Source of the DNA: Nitrosospira sp.
Lineage (GTDB): Bacteria; Pseudomonadota; Gammaproteobacteria; Burkholderiales; Nitrosomonadaceae
Assembly (NCBI GenBank): GCA_013450215.1
Contig: JACDSH010000011.1
Location: forward strand, 59,896 to 123,895
DNA: 64,000 nucleotides
Reading direction: 5' to 3'
Shown here piece by piece: positions 11,092 through 22,949 of this stretch. The notes beneath the pieces are model-generated. The model did no database searches. It worked only from the letters and a program-made list of their open reading frames with translations, and was not told where the DNA came from. How positions within the stretch are numbered: the first letter of the stretch is position 1; each line of letters begins with the position of its first letter. The position numbers and the translations under genes were made by a program.

Positions 11092-12888
11092 TTACTTGTC
11101 GCCCGTCTGTAGAATTGCCAGAAATGCTTCCTGCGGTATCTCTACATTGCCGACCTGCTTCATCCGTTTCTTCCCGGCCTTCTGCTTCTCGAGTAGCTTA
11201 CGTTTACGGCTGATGTCTCCACCGTAACACTTGGCAAGGACGTTCTTACGTAATGCCTTGATACTTTCTCGGGCGATGATATGAGCGCCGATGGCCGCCT
11301 GAACTGCAATATCAAACATCTGACGGGGGATCAGCTCACGCATCTTCTGCGCGAGTGCACGTCCGCGGAATTGACTATTGGTACGGTGAACGATCAGTGA
11401 TAGCGCATCCACCTTCTCGCTATTAATCAGTATATCCAGTTTCACCAGATCCGATGTTCTGAACTCTTTAAATTCATAATCGAGTGAGGCATATCCACGG
11501 CTGGTCGACTTGAGCTTATCAAAAAAATCCATCACGACCTCGTTCAGAGGCATCTCATAAGTAAGCATAACCTGCCGGCCTAGGTACTGGATGTTCTTTT
11601 GTTGTCCCCGCTTGCTGATGCAGAGTGTGATAACGGACCCTACATACTCCTGAGGGACCAGTATGGTCGCGGTAATGATCGGTTCTCGGATCTCCTCGAT
11701 CTTGGAAGGGTCAGGCAATTTGGATGGATTCTCAATCTCGATCACTTCCCCATCCCTCATCATGATTTGATAGACCACCGTCGGTGCGGTGGTGATGAGG
11801 TCCATATCGTATTCGCGCTCGAGTCGTTCTTGCACGATATCCAGATGGAGCAGGCCTAAGAACCCGCACCGGAAACCAAACCCGAGTGCCTGAGAGGTTT
11901 CTGGCTCGTAGTGCAGTGAGGAGTCATTGAGCTTTAATTTCTCCAGTGCATCACGGAGTGCATCGTACTGGTTGGACTCGATTGGGTAGAGTCCGGCAAA
12001 GACCTGTGGCTTGATCTCTTTGAATCCCAGAAGTGGCTGAGTGGCAGGGCGATCTGCCAGGGTTACGGTATCGCCCACCTTGGCAGATTTTAATTCCTTG
12101 ATGCCTGAGATAATGAAACCAACCTCGCCGGCACTTAATGACTCTCGGGCCTGTGATTTGGGGGTGAATACGCCGACCTGCTCGCATAGGTGAAGGCTCT
12201 TGCTGGCCATGAGGAGGATCTTGTCCTTAGGCTTGAGAATGCCATCAACCACCCTGACCAGCATTACTACACCGACATAGTTATCAAACCATGAGTCTAT
12301 GATCAGTGCCTTCAGGGGGGCGGTTGGGTCCCCCTTTGGGGCGGGGATGCGTGTGATCACCGCCTCCACGATATCTCGTACCCCGTCACCGGTCTTAGCA
12401 CTGGCACGGAGTGCATCCTGGGCATCGATCCCGATGATGTCTTCAATCTCCTCAATCACGCGGTCCGGCTCCGCCGCGGGGAGATCAATCTTATTTAATA
12501 CCGGCACCACCTCGACCCCTTGCTCGATTGCGGTATAGCAATTGGCTACGGTCTGGGCTTCGACCCCTTGAGAGGCATCCACCACCAAGAGGGCCCCTTC
12601 ACAGGCTGCCAGGGAGCGGGATACCTCGTAAGAAAAGTCTACATGGCCTGGTGTGTCGATCAGATTCAGGAGGTAGACATTTCCATCGAGAGAGGTATAT
12701 CGCAGTGCTGCAGTCTGAGCCTTGATCGTGATCCCACGCTCCTTCTCCAGGTCCATAGAATCCAGCACCTGGGCTTCCATCTCGCGATCTGAGAGTCCCC
12801 CGCATAACTGGATAATCCGATCGGCTAGCGTGGACTTACCATGATCGATATGGGCGATGATAGAAAAGTTGCGGATGTATTGCATCAA
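11092..12888 (-). CDS. lepA: elongation factor 4
   Basis: [23 protein letters not shown], LepA C-terminal domain. Confidence 0.98.
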   Translation of the reverse strand: MMQYIRNFSIIAHIDHGKSTLADRIIQLCGGLSDREMEAQVLDSMDLEKERGITIKAQTAALRYTSLDGNVYLLNLIDTPGHVDFSYEVSRSLAACEGALLVVDASQGVEAQTVANCYTAIEQGVEVVPVLNKIDLPAAEPDRVIEEIEDIIGIDAQDALRASAKTGDGVRDIVEAVITRIPAPKGDPTAPLKALIIDSWFDNYVGVVMLVRVVDGILKPKDKILLMASKSLHLCEQVGVFTPKSQARESLSAGEVGFIISGIKELKSAKVGDTVTLADRPATQPLLGFKEIKPQVFAGLYPIESNQYDALRDALEKLKLNDSSLHYEPETSQALGFGFRCGFLGLLHLDIVQERLEREYDMDLITTAPTVVYQIMMRDGEVIEIENPSKLPDPSKIEEIREPIITATILVPQEYVGSVITLCISKRGQQKNIQYLGRQVMLTYEMPLNEVVMDFFDKLKSTSRGYASLDYEFKEFRTSDLVKLDILINSEKVDALSLIVHRTNSQFRGRALAQKMRELIPRQMFDIAVQAAIGAHIIARESIKALRKNVLAKCYGGDISRKRKLLEKQKAGKKRMKQVGNVEIPQEAFLAILQTGDK

Positions 12889-12945
12889 TGATTAGGGACC
12901 GATAATCAGGAAAGTGGTAGTTAAGAACTGCGCCAAGGAAACTAA

Positions 12946-12970
12946 AAGAGGGCACATTCTGTGCCCTCTT
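12946..12970. terminator. hairpin between mucD/glutaredoxin and lepA
   Basis: AAGAGGGCACA-TTC-TGTGCCCTCTT perfect inverted repeat. Confidence 0.65.
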
Positions 12971-13041
12971 GAAGGTTTCTGGCTTGATCCTAAAAGAATC
13001 GCCAAAATTCGGCAATGATGTTTACTCAAGAAGTGCGCATT

Positions 13042-13320
13042 CTAGCGAATTCTAGCGAAATAAGCATCAAGTGCGATCGGATTGAGGTGGTAGTGGCAGA
13101 TCTCTTCTCCATCTACCACCAGTACTGGAATCCGCACACCATAACGAGCTGTTAGCTCGGTATCGTTGTCGATATCCACCAGTTTAATCTGAAAATGAAG
13201 GCGTCCCTGTAATTCATGTAGGTCCGCGATCATGTTCTGACATAGATGGCACTCTTCACGTCCATATACGACTAGGGTGACAGGGCTTTCTATGGCCGAT
13301 TTACTTAGTGTCATTGCCAT
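13042..13320 (-). CDS. glutaredoxin family protein
   Basis: YGREECHLCQNM thioredoxin-fold active site. Confidence 0.85.
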   Translation of the reverse strand: MAMTLSKSAIESPVTLVVYGREECHLCQNMIADLHELQGRLHFQIKLVDIDNDTELTARYGVRIPVLVVDGEEICHYHLNPIALDAYFARIR

Positions 13321-14719
13321 TCATTTTCATGGTGATGAAAGTGCTGGTTCCACCACGGCTCACTAGGAGTGCAATGCTACGACCCTTCTCAATTTTTGTG
13401 AGAGTCTGGTTGAACTGTTCGGCAGATTTTACGCCTTGATTGTTAATGCTGAGGATCACATCACCGGGACGTATTCCTGCACGGCTACCAATCCCGGGCT
13501 GCATATCCTCTACCAGTAGTCCACCCTCAATCTCGAGTTGCTTCTTCTGTTCCGTACTCAGTTCGGTCAGAGCGAGTCCGATCCGGTTGAATGTCTCTGG
13601 CACTTTGCCACCCTTTTTGCCTCCGCGAGTGGCCGCCTTCTCATCGGCCGGGATCTCATCGACAACGACGGTCACATCACGGGTGGATCCACTACGCCAT
13701 AACTGTACCGATACCTTAGACCCTGGCTTGGTCGCACCTACCACCCGGGGCAAATCGGAGGAGGTGTTGATGCTCTTTCCATCAAATTTCAGGATGATAT
13801 CCCGTGCCTCTATCCCGGCCTTTTCTGCTGGACCGTTTTTTTGAACGGCCGCTACCAATGCACCACTGGGTTTAGATAGACCGAAGGACTCTGCTAGTTC
13901 CTTGGTGACCTCCTGAATCATCACACCGATCTTGCCACGGCTCACCTTGCCGTTCGCAATTAGCTGGTTCGAGATCTCGGTCGCAACATCGATCGGGATG
14001 GCGAATGACAGTCCCATGAATCCACCCGTGCGGCTGTATATCTGTGAATTAATGCCGACGACCTCTCCCATCATGTTAAAGAGAGGCCCCCCTGAATTAC
14101 CGGGATTGATCGCGACATCGGTCTGGATGAAGGGGACAAAGTTCTCCTGCGTGAGCGAACGACCCTTGGCGCTGACAATGCCGGCCGTCACGCTGTTATC
14201 AAATCCGAAGGGGGAGCCGATTGCCAATACCCATTCACCCACCTTGAGTTTGCTGGGGTCTCCCTGGGTCACCGTGGGTAGATCGGTTGTATCGATCTTG
14301 AGAAGTGCAATATCGGTCCTCCGGTCGGCACCGATCACGCGAGCACGGAATTCACGTTTGTCTGTTAGCTTTACAGTGATCTCATCGGCAGATTCAATGA
14401 CATGTGCGCTGGTCAGGATGTATCCATCGGTGCTGACAATAAATCCAGACCCCAGTGACTTAGACTCAAACTCGCGTGGGGCGGTGTTAGGTGGCATGTG
14501 CCTTCGGAAGTGCTCAAAGAATGGATCATCCTCAGGTATATTTGGCATCCCCGGAAAGGTTCGGCTGGTGGCGGTGCTTTGCGTCTGGACTGTACTGATA
14601 TTGACCACTGCAGAGCCCTGTTTTTCAACCAAATCAGTAAAATCTGGAAGTCCTCTATTCTGAGCTGAAGCGAGTGAGGACAGACCAAACAAGATAACTA
14701 GAATAATTTTATACATCAT
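13301..14719 (-). CDS. degP: DegP/MucD-type periplasmic serine endoprotease
   Basis: Signal peptide, GNSGGPLFN catalytic Ser motif, two PDZ domains; downstream of rseB. Confidence 0.95.
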   Translation of the reverse strand: MMYKIILVILFGLSSLASAQNRGLPDFTDLVEKQGSAVVNISTVQTQSTATSRTFPGMPNIPEDDPFFEHFRRHMPPNTAPREFESKSLGSGFIVSTDGYILTSAHVIESADEITVKLTDKREFRARVIGADRRTDIALLKIDTTDLPTVTQGDPSKLKVGEWVLAIGSPFGFDNSVTAGIVSAKGRSLTQENFVPFIQTDVAINPGNSGGPLFNMMGEVVGINSQIYSRTGGFMGLSFAIPIDVATEISNQLIANGKVSRGKIGVMIQEVTKELAESFGLSKPSGALVAAVQKNGPAEKAGIEARDIILKFDGKSINTSSDLPRVVGATKPGSKVSVQLWRSGSTRDVTVVVDEIPADEKAATRGGKKGGKVPETFNRIGLALTELSTEQKKQLEIEGGLLVEDMQPGIGSRAGIRPGDVILSINNQGVKSAEQFNQTLTKIEKGRSIALLVSRGGTSTFITMKMNGNDTK

Positions 14720-15705
14720 TTGCCTTTGTATTTGACGACCGAGTTACCGATTTGTATGACTGTAGATGGCGGAACCTCTCCCACCGTCGTGACCATACTA
14801 TCTGCGACGGTACGGGTATATATATTAATCGCTCCGTAGCTTGGGACAAGACCTTGAACCGGTGGGGGAGAGCCCTTCTCGAGTGGCTCAATGAATACCG
14901 ATACCGCGACCAGACCGTCCGATAGCGCGATATGACTGACCGGAATTGATTTGCCGGAAAGAGTGCGTTTCATCTCCGCCATCTTCTTGAAACCAACTGG
15001 TGGGTTATTCACTTGCCAGCCTAGCTTCCCGCTCTCGATCGTGGTCGATACAAGGTTGATGGTCCGCCATTCTCCCGTCTTTGCAGAATACTTAGGCCTT
15101 AATAACTCCCGATCTATCGAGCCACCGATCTTCAGCTGCGTAAAAATAAACTGCTCGATCACACGTCCCTTGTCGATCACTGCTGCCTTAAGGAGGAGCC
15201 CTGTATGGATATCGACCCATAGCCTATGGCCATAGCGCATATCATCTCGAGGCTCCAGAATAATGACCTCACAATCGTAATCACTTATTCTCTCTGGAGG
15301 ACCTTTGCTCACACTATAATGCTCACTCAGCGTGTTGAGTGGTTCAGACAGGATTGCCGGGAAAGATTTTCGTAGCCAACGCTTCTCGGTCACGATGGTC
15401 TTGCTCTCGGGTAGATAGCAGCTCATCTCGTCATTGTTGCGGATGATCTCGCGTGGCGCTCCATCCAGCACCTCTATCTTTTCATGCTCACCCTCTTGAT
15501 CTTGGATATGGATGATCCGAGATGTCTCTATATGGCTACCCGAGGAGTAGATAAAGGTACCGGTATAGTTGTGTTGACGTGGTGCGGACGCTATTTTCTG
15601 TAGTATGGCTAATACTTCTGGGGAGGATTCAGCCGGACTCTGCGCGAATAGGGGCTGTGCCGCGCCGGATAGAATTAGTAAAGCAATCTGTACAAAACGT
15701 ATCAT
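14716..15705 (-). CDS. rseB: sigma-E regulatory protein RseB/MucB
   Basis: MucB/RseB family (YTGTFIYSSGSHIETSRIIH); operon with rseA and rpoE. Confidence 0.93.
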   Translation of the reverse strand: MIRFVQIALLILSGAAQPLFAQSPAESSPEVLAILQKIASAPRQHNYTGTFIYSSGSHIETSRIIHIQDQEGEHEKIEVLDGAPREIIRNNDEMSCYLPESKTIVTEKRWLRKSFPAILSEPLNTLSEHYSVSKGPPERISDYDCEVIILEPRDDMRYGHRLWVDIHTGLLLKAAVIDKGRVIEQFIFTQLKIGGSIDRELLRPKYSAKTGEWRTINLVSTTIESGKLGWQVNNPPVGFKKMAEMKRTLSGKSIPVSHIALSDGLVAVSVFIEPLEKGSPPPVQGLVPSYGAINIYTRTVADSMVTTVGEVPPSTVIQIGNSVVKYKGK

Positions 15706-16235
15706 CGATCTGGACTTCCTCGCGATTCTACGGATGTGCGTAAGTAGGGTGCGACTCCGTACATCGCTGGAGTGGCTGAGAATTGGCGGTGAGCGAGTAA
15801 GTAGTCATTTATCTGAGCGGGGGCGGGTGCTGGGTCGGCAATAGAGCTTGAAGCGGGGATTGCTGGCGATGGTTCAGGCTGGAGGGCTATTTTGTTGTTC
15901 GTAAAATTTTCTGGTGAGTGACCCATACTCTGCAGTCCCATCCATCCAACCATTGCGACCGCGGCTAATGAGGCGGCTACCGAGAGGGCAAACACTTTAA
16001 ACTTATTCTGTTTCGTTGTTCGTGGCGCGAGTAAGGTGGGCTCTGTTGCCAGTGCGGTACTGACACGGCGGGCTATATCGATGGATGATGACGATCGGCG
16101 TAAGCTATCTCCGATCAGGTGGTAGGTTGACCATTCGTTCTTTAGATCGCCCGTCTCCTTGATCTGAGTGATGATGCTAGAGACATCTTCAGACTTTAGT
16201 TCACCATCCATCATCGCTGATATTTTGCTTTTCAT
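15702..16235 (-). CDS. rseA: sigma-E anti-sigma factor RseA/MucA
   Basis: KISAMMDGELKSEDV N-terminus, single TM segment. Confidence 0.9.
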   Translation of the reverse strand: MKSKISAMMDGELKSEDVSSIITQIKETGDLKNEWSTYHLIGDSLRRSSSSIDIARRVSTALATEPTLLAPRTTKQNKFKVFALSVAASLAAVAMVGWMGLQSMGHSPENFTNNKIALQPEPSPAIPASSSIADPAPAPAQINDYLLAHRQFSATPAMYGVAPYLRTSVESRGSPDR

Positions 16236-16236
16236 A

Positions 16237-16842
16237 CTACCACCTCGTATCTTGACTGGTTCCCAGTAGGGGCCGTAACTTCTCTGCGATTATTTCACGA
16301 GCACGAAATATTCGCGATCGCACTGTACCGATGGGGCAGTTCATGATGGTTGCAATCTCTTCATAACTAATACCCTCGATCTCTCTCAAGGTGATTGCCT
16401 TTCGTAATTCCTCTGGCAATTCTTGTAGAGTTTGGTTCACCGTCTCAGCGATCTGTTTACTCATCAGTTCGCTTTCAGGTGTATTCATTTCTCGTAACTG
16501 ACTACCCTCCTCAAAGTTCTCTGCATCCTCAATATCGAACCCGGCGCTCGTCATGGTTGGGGCACGTCTACCCTGTGAGATCAGGAAATTCTTGGCAGTA
16601 TTGATACCTATCCGGTATAGCCACGTATAGAAGGCGCTCTCGCCCCTGAATGACGGTAATGCACGGTAGGCCTTGATGAATGTCTCCTGAGCGACATCCT
16701 CTACCTCGGCAGCATCTCGGATGAACTGAGACAGCAAGCGAGCCAACTTGCGTTGGTACTTGATCACGAGTAGATCGAAGGCTTGCTTATCTCCGCGCTG
16801 TACGCGATCTACCAACTGCTGATCAATCTCCCGGTCACTCAT
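16237..16842 (-). CDS. rpoE: RNA polymerase sigma factor RpoE/AlgU
   Basis: ECF sigma domains; likely start MSDREIDQQLVDRVQRGDKQAF (ORF track extends upstream). Confidence 0.96.
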   Translation of the reverse strand: MSDREIDQQLVDRVQRGDKQAFDLLVIKYQRKLARLLSQFIRDAAEVEDVAQETFIKAYRALPSFRGESAFYTWLYRIGINTAKNFLISQGRRAPTMTSAGFDIEDAENFEEGSQLREMNTPESELMSKQIAETVNQTLQELPEELRKAITLREIEGISYEEIATIMNCPIGTVRSRIFRAREIIAEKLRPLLGTSQDTRW

Positions 16843-17095
16843 ACTGCCTGTTCCCTGAACATTATGATTTTTACTTGTAAATACCACCGCATTCTGAGGC
16901 GGCAGATCAAGTATAGCCGTTCAAGGGCCGATTCGAGAACTGAAAGCAGCTTAACATGCAAAAGTTGAAGAAATAGACATCGGATATCCAGGATTAGTTC
17001 ACTGGTTAAAGTGGTTATTCTAAAAAATCGGGATGGGAATACCAAGTCTGTTATGATTTTCTTTTGATGGTATTCGTAATTAATTCCTGAACAGC

Positions 17096-18682
17096 ATGTC
17101 CCAATTGAATTTTGACGTACTTATTGTCGGTAGTGGTCTTGCCGGTCTGACGCTCGCACTTAATTTAGCCCAAACTAAAAAAGTCTGTCTTGTTACCAAG
17201 AGAGCGCTCCTTGAAAGTGCCAGTGGATGGGCTCAGGGCGGTATCGCGGCCGCACTCTCTCAGGAAGACTCACCCGATAAGCATATCCGAGACACCCTCT
17301 CAGCTGGTGCAGGTTTATGCAATGAATCGGTCACCCGGTATGTGGCTGAGAATGGTCCGCGAGCGGTTGAGTGGTTGATCGATCAGGGTGTGCCATTCAC
17401 TCGTGATCAGAATAATTCAACCGGTTACCACCTGACTCGAGAGGGTGGCCATAGTGTGAGAAGGGTGATACACGCGGCAGATACCACCGGTCAGGCGGTA
17501 CAGCTCACCCTCGGGGAGAAGGCTCGGTCTCACCCCAATATCACAGTTCTTGAGCGCCATATCGCGATCGATCTGATCACCGATGCGAAGATGGGCCGTT
17601 CTGACGTGAGTAAGAGCCGCTGTTATGGTGCTTATGTGCTGGATAGTTCGGCAGGCCGGGTCGACACCATTTCAGCACATAGTACGGTTCTAGCTACAGG
17701 TGGCGCCGGCAAGGTTTATCTTTATACGACCAATCCAGATTCAGCGACCGGGGATGGTATTGCCATGGGCTGGAGGGCTGGCTGCAGCATCTCAAATATG
17801 GAGTTCGTTCAGTTCCATCCTACCTGTCTGTACCACCCACACGCGAAATCGTTCTTGATTTCTGAGACGGTTAGGGGGGAGGGCGGTCTACTGAAACTCC
17901 TGGATGGTTCTCGATTCATGCCGTGGCACGATGGTCGTGCGGAGCTTGCACCGCGAGATATTGTCGCCCGAGCGATCGACTTTGAAATGAAGAAGCGCGG
18001 ACTCGATTGCGTATATCTGGACATCTCTCACAAGTCTGAAGACTTCCTACGAGAGCGCTTCCCCAATATCTATGCGCGCTGCCTAGAGTTAGGGATCGAT
18101 ATAACAAAGCAGCCGATCCCGGTGGTGCCGGCTGCTCATTATACGTGCGGTGGTATTGTCACAGACTTGGACGGAAAGACCGATCTGGATAATCTTTATG
18201 CCATCGGTGAGACCGCCCATACCGGGCTACACGGTGCCAACCGGCTTGCCAGTAATTCACTGCTTGAGTGCTTGGTCTTTGGACAGGCTGCAGCGGCAGA
18301 CATTCTTCGATTACCGAATATGCCTGCCATACAACTACCTTTATGGGATGAGAGCCGAGTCAGTGATGCAGATGAGGAGATTGTTATCTCTCATAACTGG
18401 GATGAACTGAGGCGTTTCATGTGGGACTACGTGGGCATCGTTCGTACCAATAAACGTCTTCAGCGTGCTCAGCACCGCATCAAGCTACTACACGAAGAGA
18501 TCAGCGAATACTACGCCAATTTCCGTGTCACCAGCGATCTACTTGAGTTGCGTAATCTAGTGGATACAGCTGGTCTTATTGTGCAGAGTGCCATGCTCCG
18601 TCATGAGAGTCGGGGTCTTCACTTCAGCAAGGACTACCCAGACCTCCTGCCGGAGGCAGTCAATACCATACTCAAGCAGTGA
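17096..18682 (+). CDS. nadB: L-aspartate oxidase
   Basis: [17 protein letters not shown]-type FAD/succinate-binding region, CGGI motif. Confidence 0.97.
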   Translation: MSQLNFDVLIVGSGLAGLTLALNLAQTKKVCLVTKRALLESASGWAQGGIAAALSQEDSPDKHIRDTLSAGAGLCNESVTRYVAENGPRAVEWLIDQGVPFTRDQNNSTGYHLTREGGHSVRRVIHAADTTGQAVQLTLGEKARSHPNITVLERHIAIDLITDAKMGRSDVSKSRCYGAYVLDSSAGRVDTISAHSTVLATGGAGKVYLYTTNPDSATGDGIAMGWRAGCSISNMEFVQFHPTCLYHPHAKSFLISETVRGEGGLLKLLDGSRFMPWHDGRAELAPRDIVARAIDFEMKKRGLDCVYLDISHKSEDFLRERFPNIYARCLELGIDITKQPIPVVPAAHYTCGGIVTDLDGKTDLDNLYAIGETAHTGLHGANRLASNSLLECLVFGQAAAADILRLPNMPAIQLPLWDESRVSDADEEIVISHNWDELRRFMWDYVGIVRTNKRLQRAQHRIKLLHEEISEYYANFRVTSDLLELRNLVDTAGLIVQSAMLRHESRGLHFSKDYPDLLPEAVNTILKQ

Positions 18683-19143
18683 TTCTTTAATCGGCGAGTC
18701 TGTCATGGCAGTACCGAATAATAGTACGCTCCCTAAGTTGATTCTTTGGTTGTCACGCAGCTTTAATAGATAGCCCCCTTAATTCCCGGTATTTCATTTC
18801 GATCCATTCCTGCCAGTCGCCTGCTGAAACTACATAAACCCGGCAGAATCAGTGTTCCTTTCATTCTGTGCCAATACGCATATAGAGATTTAGCTCGGCG
18901 TCATTCCGACGGTCAAGCTCAAGTACCGAGTCATTGTAAATAACTATCAACATCTGAATTTCATTTCTGAACCCATTTGAAAAAAGCTTCCTCGTAGGAG
19001 TCCTTATTTAAGAAGCAAACAGAGTCAAGGCCTTCTGACCATCAGCGGTATCGTACAAAACCTCGAGAGAGCCCCACTCCGGCAGCACTACCTGCTCGGT
19101 TAATTGTATAATCAAAACTCCCCTCGTTCACCTGAACTTCTCT

Positions 19144-20172
19144 ATGAATGCTACTTGGAAAACCTATCTACAGCAGCAAGGTGCTGTTGTTCATAATGGA
19201 TATCCCGTTGACTTTGGCGACGCCGCTGACGAACTCAAAAGTACTGGCTCTGGCACGGTTCTGGCTGATCTATCACACTTTGGTCTGATTCGCTTCTCCG
19301 GTGAGGATGCGCAAATCTTTCTGCAGGGGCAAGTGAGTTGTGACGTCGGGGAGATCGATACCATCCATGCCCATTATGGTAGTTATTGCAATCCAAAGGG
19401 ACGGATACTGGCGAGTTTTTTGTTGTGGAATGACGGTGACTCCTACCTGATGCAATTGCCATCTGACTTGCAGGCCGCTATCCAAAAGCGACTCTCCATG
19501 TTCGTAATGAGAGCCAAAGTGATACTGACCGATCATAGCGCTGATCTGATACAGTTCGGTGTGGCGGGGGATCGTGCAGAGACTCTACTGACGGAGGTCA
19601 TTGGTGCAGTGCCTGCTCATGATCTAAGCGTGATCCATACCGAGCATGGGACTGTCATCCGACTTGGATTAGATCGGTTCAAGATCATTACTCTGCTGGA
19701 AAAGGCATCTTCATTATGGGAACGATTGAGCAAAGATGCCAAGCCGGTCGGGATGTCTTGCTGGAGTTGGTTGGATATTAAGGCGGGCATTCCTGTGATT
19801 ATGACTGCCACTCAAGAGCAGTTCATCCCGCAGATGGTGAACCTGCAATCGATCGGAGGGGTGAGCTTTCAGAAGGGCTGTTATCCCGGACAGGAGATTG
19901 TCGCTCGTACTCAGTACTTGGGAAAGATTAAAAGGCGTATGTACTTGGCGAGTATCCAATCATCGATTCCAGTATCGGCTGGGGATGAGCTATTCAGTGC
20001 AGACATGGCAGAACAATCGAGCGGAATGGTCATAAATGCGGCCCCCTCACCCAAAGGCGGATTCGATCTTCTGGGGGTGATACAGACCAGTAGCGCCGAG
20101 GCCAGTCAGATTCATTGGCAGTCACTGGAGGGTCCTCTCCTAGAGATGATGTCTCTACCCTATTCAGTGTGA
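19144..20172 (+). CDS. ygfZ: folate-binding protein YgfZ
   Basis: KGCYPGQEIVARTQYLGKIKRR signature. Confidence 0.95.
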   Translation: MNATWKTYLQQQGAVVHNGYPVDFGDAADELKSTGSGTVLADLSHFGLIRFSGEDAQIFLQGQVSCDVGEIDTIHAHYGSYCNPKGRILASFLLWNDGDSYLMQLPSDLQAAIQKRLSMFVMRAKVILTDHSADLIQFGVAGDRAETLLTEVIGAVPAHDLSVIHTEHGTVIRLGLDRFKIITLLEKASSLWERLSKDAKPVGMSCWSWLDIKAGIPVIMTATQEQFIPQMVNLQSIGGVSFQKGCYPGQEIVARTQYLGKIKRRMYLASIQSSIPVSAGDELFSADMAEQSSGMVINAAPSPKGGFDLLGVIQTSSAEASQIHWQSLEGPLLEMMSLPYSV

Positions 20173-20186
20173 TCTAGCTCGCAAGA

Positions 20187-22115
20187 TCATCTAAAGAAAC
20201 GCTCTACCTCGGCCAGATCGCGAGTCCGTTTCATCGGTGGCAGGCTCTGCCAAATCTTCTTTCCATAAGACTTAGTGATGAGTCGTGGATCGCAGATCAT
20301 CAATACCCCACGGTCGGTCTCGTCACGGATCAACCGACCTGCACCCTGTTTCAGGTTAATGACTGCACGTGGTAGCTGATACTCCATAAATGCATTACGG
20401 CCCTCTTTATTAATTTTCTCAATCCGTGCCGATAGTACCGGATCATCTGGCGGTGCAAATGGTAGCTTATCAATTACGACCAGTGACAATGCCTCGCCCC
20501 TCACGTCCACCCCCTCCCAGAAGGATTGACTGCCGATCAGGACTGCATTCCTCATCTTACGAAAACGGTCCAGCATATCTGAGCGCGAGCTCTGTCCTTG
20601 GAGCAGTATCGGGTAGTCGAGCTTTTCACGCTCGAATGCTTCTATCAGTAGTTCATGCGCCCGCTTGGTTGCACGTAGGCTAGTACATAAGAAGAATGCA
20701 CGTCCACGACTCGCCATTAGAACTGGTAGGGCGGCCTTCACTACCTCATCAGTATAATCACGGTTGCTAGGATCTGGCAGTCCAGTAGGCACATAGAGCA
20801 GCGCTTGATTCGCGAAATCAAATGGACTATCCCAACATGCCGACTGTGCCGTTGAGAGACCCATCTCATTGTTGTAGTGTGAGAAATCCCCCTTCACTGC
20901 CAGTGTGGCAGAGGTAAAAATCCACGCACGTGGAGAAGCGATCAATTGTTTATTAAAGATCTCTGCAATCGAGAGTGGGGTGGCATTTAACTGTAGTGCA
21001 TGACTGAAGACTTCCAGCCAACGCACAAATCCCTCCGACTCTGCCTTATCTCGCCAGTGCTTGATCTGGATTGCAATTTCACGTGTTCGTTGCCAACAGT
21101 TCTCAAGACCTTCAGAACGTTCAGACTGACTCTCGAGAAGGCTTGATAGTTCTTCGAGCCTCTCTAGTAGATGGTCCAGCGCAATCCCAAATTTGGGGTT
21201 CATCGATACAGCAGCCAGTGTCAGGCGGGTATTGTCCCCCTCGATCGTTAGCCTTAAATCTCGTGAAGCCTTCTCCATTAGAGCGATCGAGTCAGGTAAG
21301 GCAACAAAGTCCTTAGCGCCGAGTATTGACTCAGACTCGGCATCGCGTGCGAGTTCCAATAGTTGACTGGTGCTGACTGATTCACCAAAGAATAAACTGG
21401 CTGTTTCTGGTAATTGGTGAGCCTCATCAAAGATGACGGTATTGCAGGCGGGCAAGAGTTCAGACAGACCCTCATCTCTGAGCATCACATCCGCAAAGAA
21501 TAGATGATGATTGACCACCACCACATCCGCTGACAGTGCTTGTTTACGAGCCTCCATCACGAAGCAAGTCTTGTAGCTGGGGCAATCAGATCCGAGGCAG
21601 TTCTCCCGGGTCGAGGTGACTTGCTGCCAGACTGCGGCACTCTCTGGAACCTCACTCAAACCACTCTTGTCACCGGTCTTGCTGACACCCGCGTACCGCT
21701 CGATCAGTTTCAGATACTTCACTTCATCGCGACTAGCAAAGCTGGTCCTTCCATCCTTTAGAGTCCGTTCCAGATGGTAGTGGCACACATAATTGGAACG
21801 ACCCTTCAAGAGTGCGACGATGACAGGTGCCTTGAGTGCGGCACGTACGGTTGGGATATCACGGTTGAAGAGTTGATCCTGAAGGGTCTTGGTGCCGGTT
21901 GAGATGATGACCTTGCCACCCGCGAGCAGTGCCGGGACTAGATATGCGAAGGTCTTGCCGGTTCCGGTCCCAGCCTCCGCCACCAGGACACGGTTGCTAG
22001 TAATGGTATCTGCGATCGCCTGTGCCATGGCAAGCTGCTGTGAACGAGCTCGAAAGCCCGGCACGGATTGAGCCAGAGCACCGCTACTGGAGAAGAAAGA
22101 ATCGAGGTCAGGCAT
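20187..22115 (-). CDS. DinG/YoaA-type ATP-dependent DNA helicase
   Basis: EAGTGTGKTFAYL Walker A, DEAH box, Cys cluster between motifs (Fe-S type). Confidence 0.93.
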   Translation of the reverse strand: MPDLDSFFSSSGALAQSVPGFRARSQQLAMAQAIADTITSNRVLVAEAGTGTGKTFAYLVPALLAGGKVIISTGTKTLQDQLFNRDIPTVRAALKAPVIVALLKGRSNYVCHYHLERTLKDGRTSFASRDEVKYLKLIERYAGVSKTGDKSGLSEVPESAAVWQQVTSTRENCLGSDCPSYKTCFVMEARKQALSADVVVVNHHLFFADVMLRDEGLSELLPACNTVIFDEAHQLPETASLFFGESVSTSQLLELARDAESESILGAKDFVALPDSIALMEKASRDLRLTIEGDNTRLTLAAVSMNPKFGIALDHLLERLEELSSLLESQSERSEGLENCWQRTREIAIQIKHWRDKAESEGFVRWLEVFSHALQLNATPLSIAEIFNKQLIASPRAWIFTSATLAVKGDFSHYNNEMGLSTAQSACWDSPFDFANQALLYVPTGLPDPSNRDYTDEVVKAALPVLMASRGRAFFLCTSLRATKRAHELLIEAFEREKLDYPILLQGQSSRSDMLDRFRKMRNAVLIGSQSFWEGVDVRGEALSLVVIDKLPFAPPDDPVLSARIEKINKEGRNAFMEYQLPRAVINLKQGAGRLIRDETDRGVLMICDPRLITKSYGKKIWQSLPPMKRTRDLAEVERFFR

Positions 22116-22128
22116 GAAGCATTACCGG

Positions 22129-22935
22129 CTAAGAGGCCAGAAGCCCCCTCTCGAGGTGTGTTGCACTATATGCCGATACGATCTGCGGGTCTGGCAGGAT
22201 GATCCGTCTGGATTTGTTCGCATAGTCCAGACGGCTCAACATATCCTTTATGATATTGAGACGTGATAGCTGCTTGTCATCGGCACTCACAATGGTCCAG
22301 GGGGTGGTGAGGCTGTGAGTACGGGCCAACATCTCATTACGTACAAGGCTATACTGCTTCCATTTTTTTAGGGCCAGATTATCAAGTGCGCTGATCTTCC
22401 ACTGAGTCAGTGGATCTAAAGCACGCTTGTCGAGTCGTCTCTTCTGTTCGGACTTGCTGATATCGAGATAGTACTTGAAGAGCTTGATGCCGGAATGAAC
22501 CAGCATATGCTCGAACTCGGGTACCGAGATTATGAACTCTTTATATTCTGCATCGGTGCAAAAACCCATCACCCGCTCGACACCCGCTCGGTTATACCAA
22601 CTTCGGTTGAAGAGTACCATCTCCTGAGCGGCGGGTAGGTGGGGTACATAACGCTGGAAGTACCACGAACTCCGGTCTCGGTCAGAGGGCTTTCCCAGTG
22701 CGACGACCCGTGTTTCACGTGGGCTTAAGTGCTGAGTGATGTGCTTGATCGTGCCATCCTTGCCGGATGCATCTCGACCTTCAAAGATGATCAGAATCTT
22801 TTCATTGTACTTAATGAAGTGTCTCTGCAGCTTAACCAGCTCAATCTGAAGATTGTGCAGGCTCGCCTCATAAACTTCTCGAGTTATAGCGGAGGAGGAG
22901 TTATTCGAGTTATGGGTATTAATTTTTCCGCGCAT
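22129..22935 (-). CDS. ppk2: polyphosphate kinase 2
   Basis: FEGRDASGKDGTIKHI, FNRSWYNRAGVERVMGF; likely start MRGKINTHNS. Confidence 0.94.
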   Translation of the reverse strand: MRGKINTHNSNNSSSAITREVYEASLHNLQIELVKLQRHFIKYNEKILIIFEGRDASGKDGTIKHITQHLSPRETRVVALGKPSDRDRSSWYFQRYVPHLPAAQEMVLFNRSWYNRAGVERVMGFCTDAEYKEFIISVPEFEHMLVHSGIKLFKYYLDISKSEQKRRLDKRALDPLTQWKISALDNLALKKWKQYSLVRNEMLARTHSLTTPWTIVSADDKQLSRLNIIKDMLSRLDYANKSRRIILPDPQIVSAYSATHLERGLLAS

Positions 22936-22949
22936 GGATGATGACCTAT

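Noticed and set aside
13039-13058. 10-bp tandem duplication ATTCTAGCGA x2 at the glutaredoxin stop codon
   Set aside because: Small slippage-type duplication that leaves the ORF intact; no functional implication.
18690-19143. Possible decayed minus-strand gene between nadB and ygfZ (fragments such as LTEQVVLPEWGSLEVLYDTADGQKALTLFAS*)
   Set aside because: No family could be recognised and several frame changes would be needed; evidence too weak to call.
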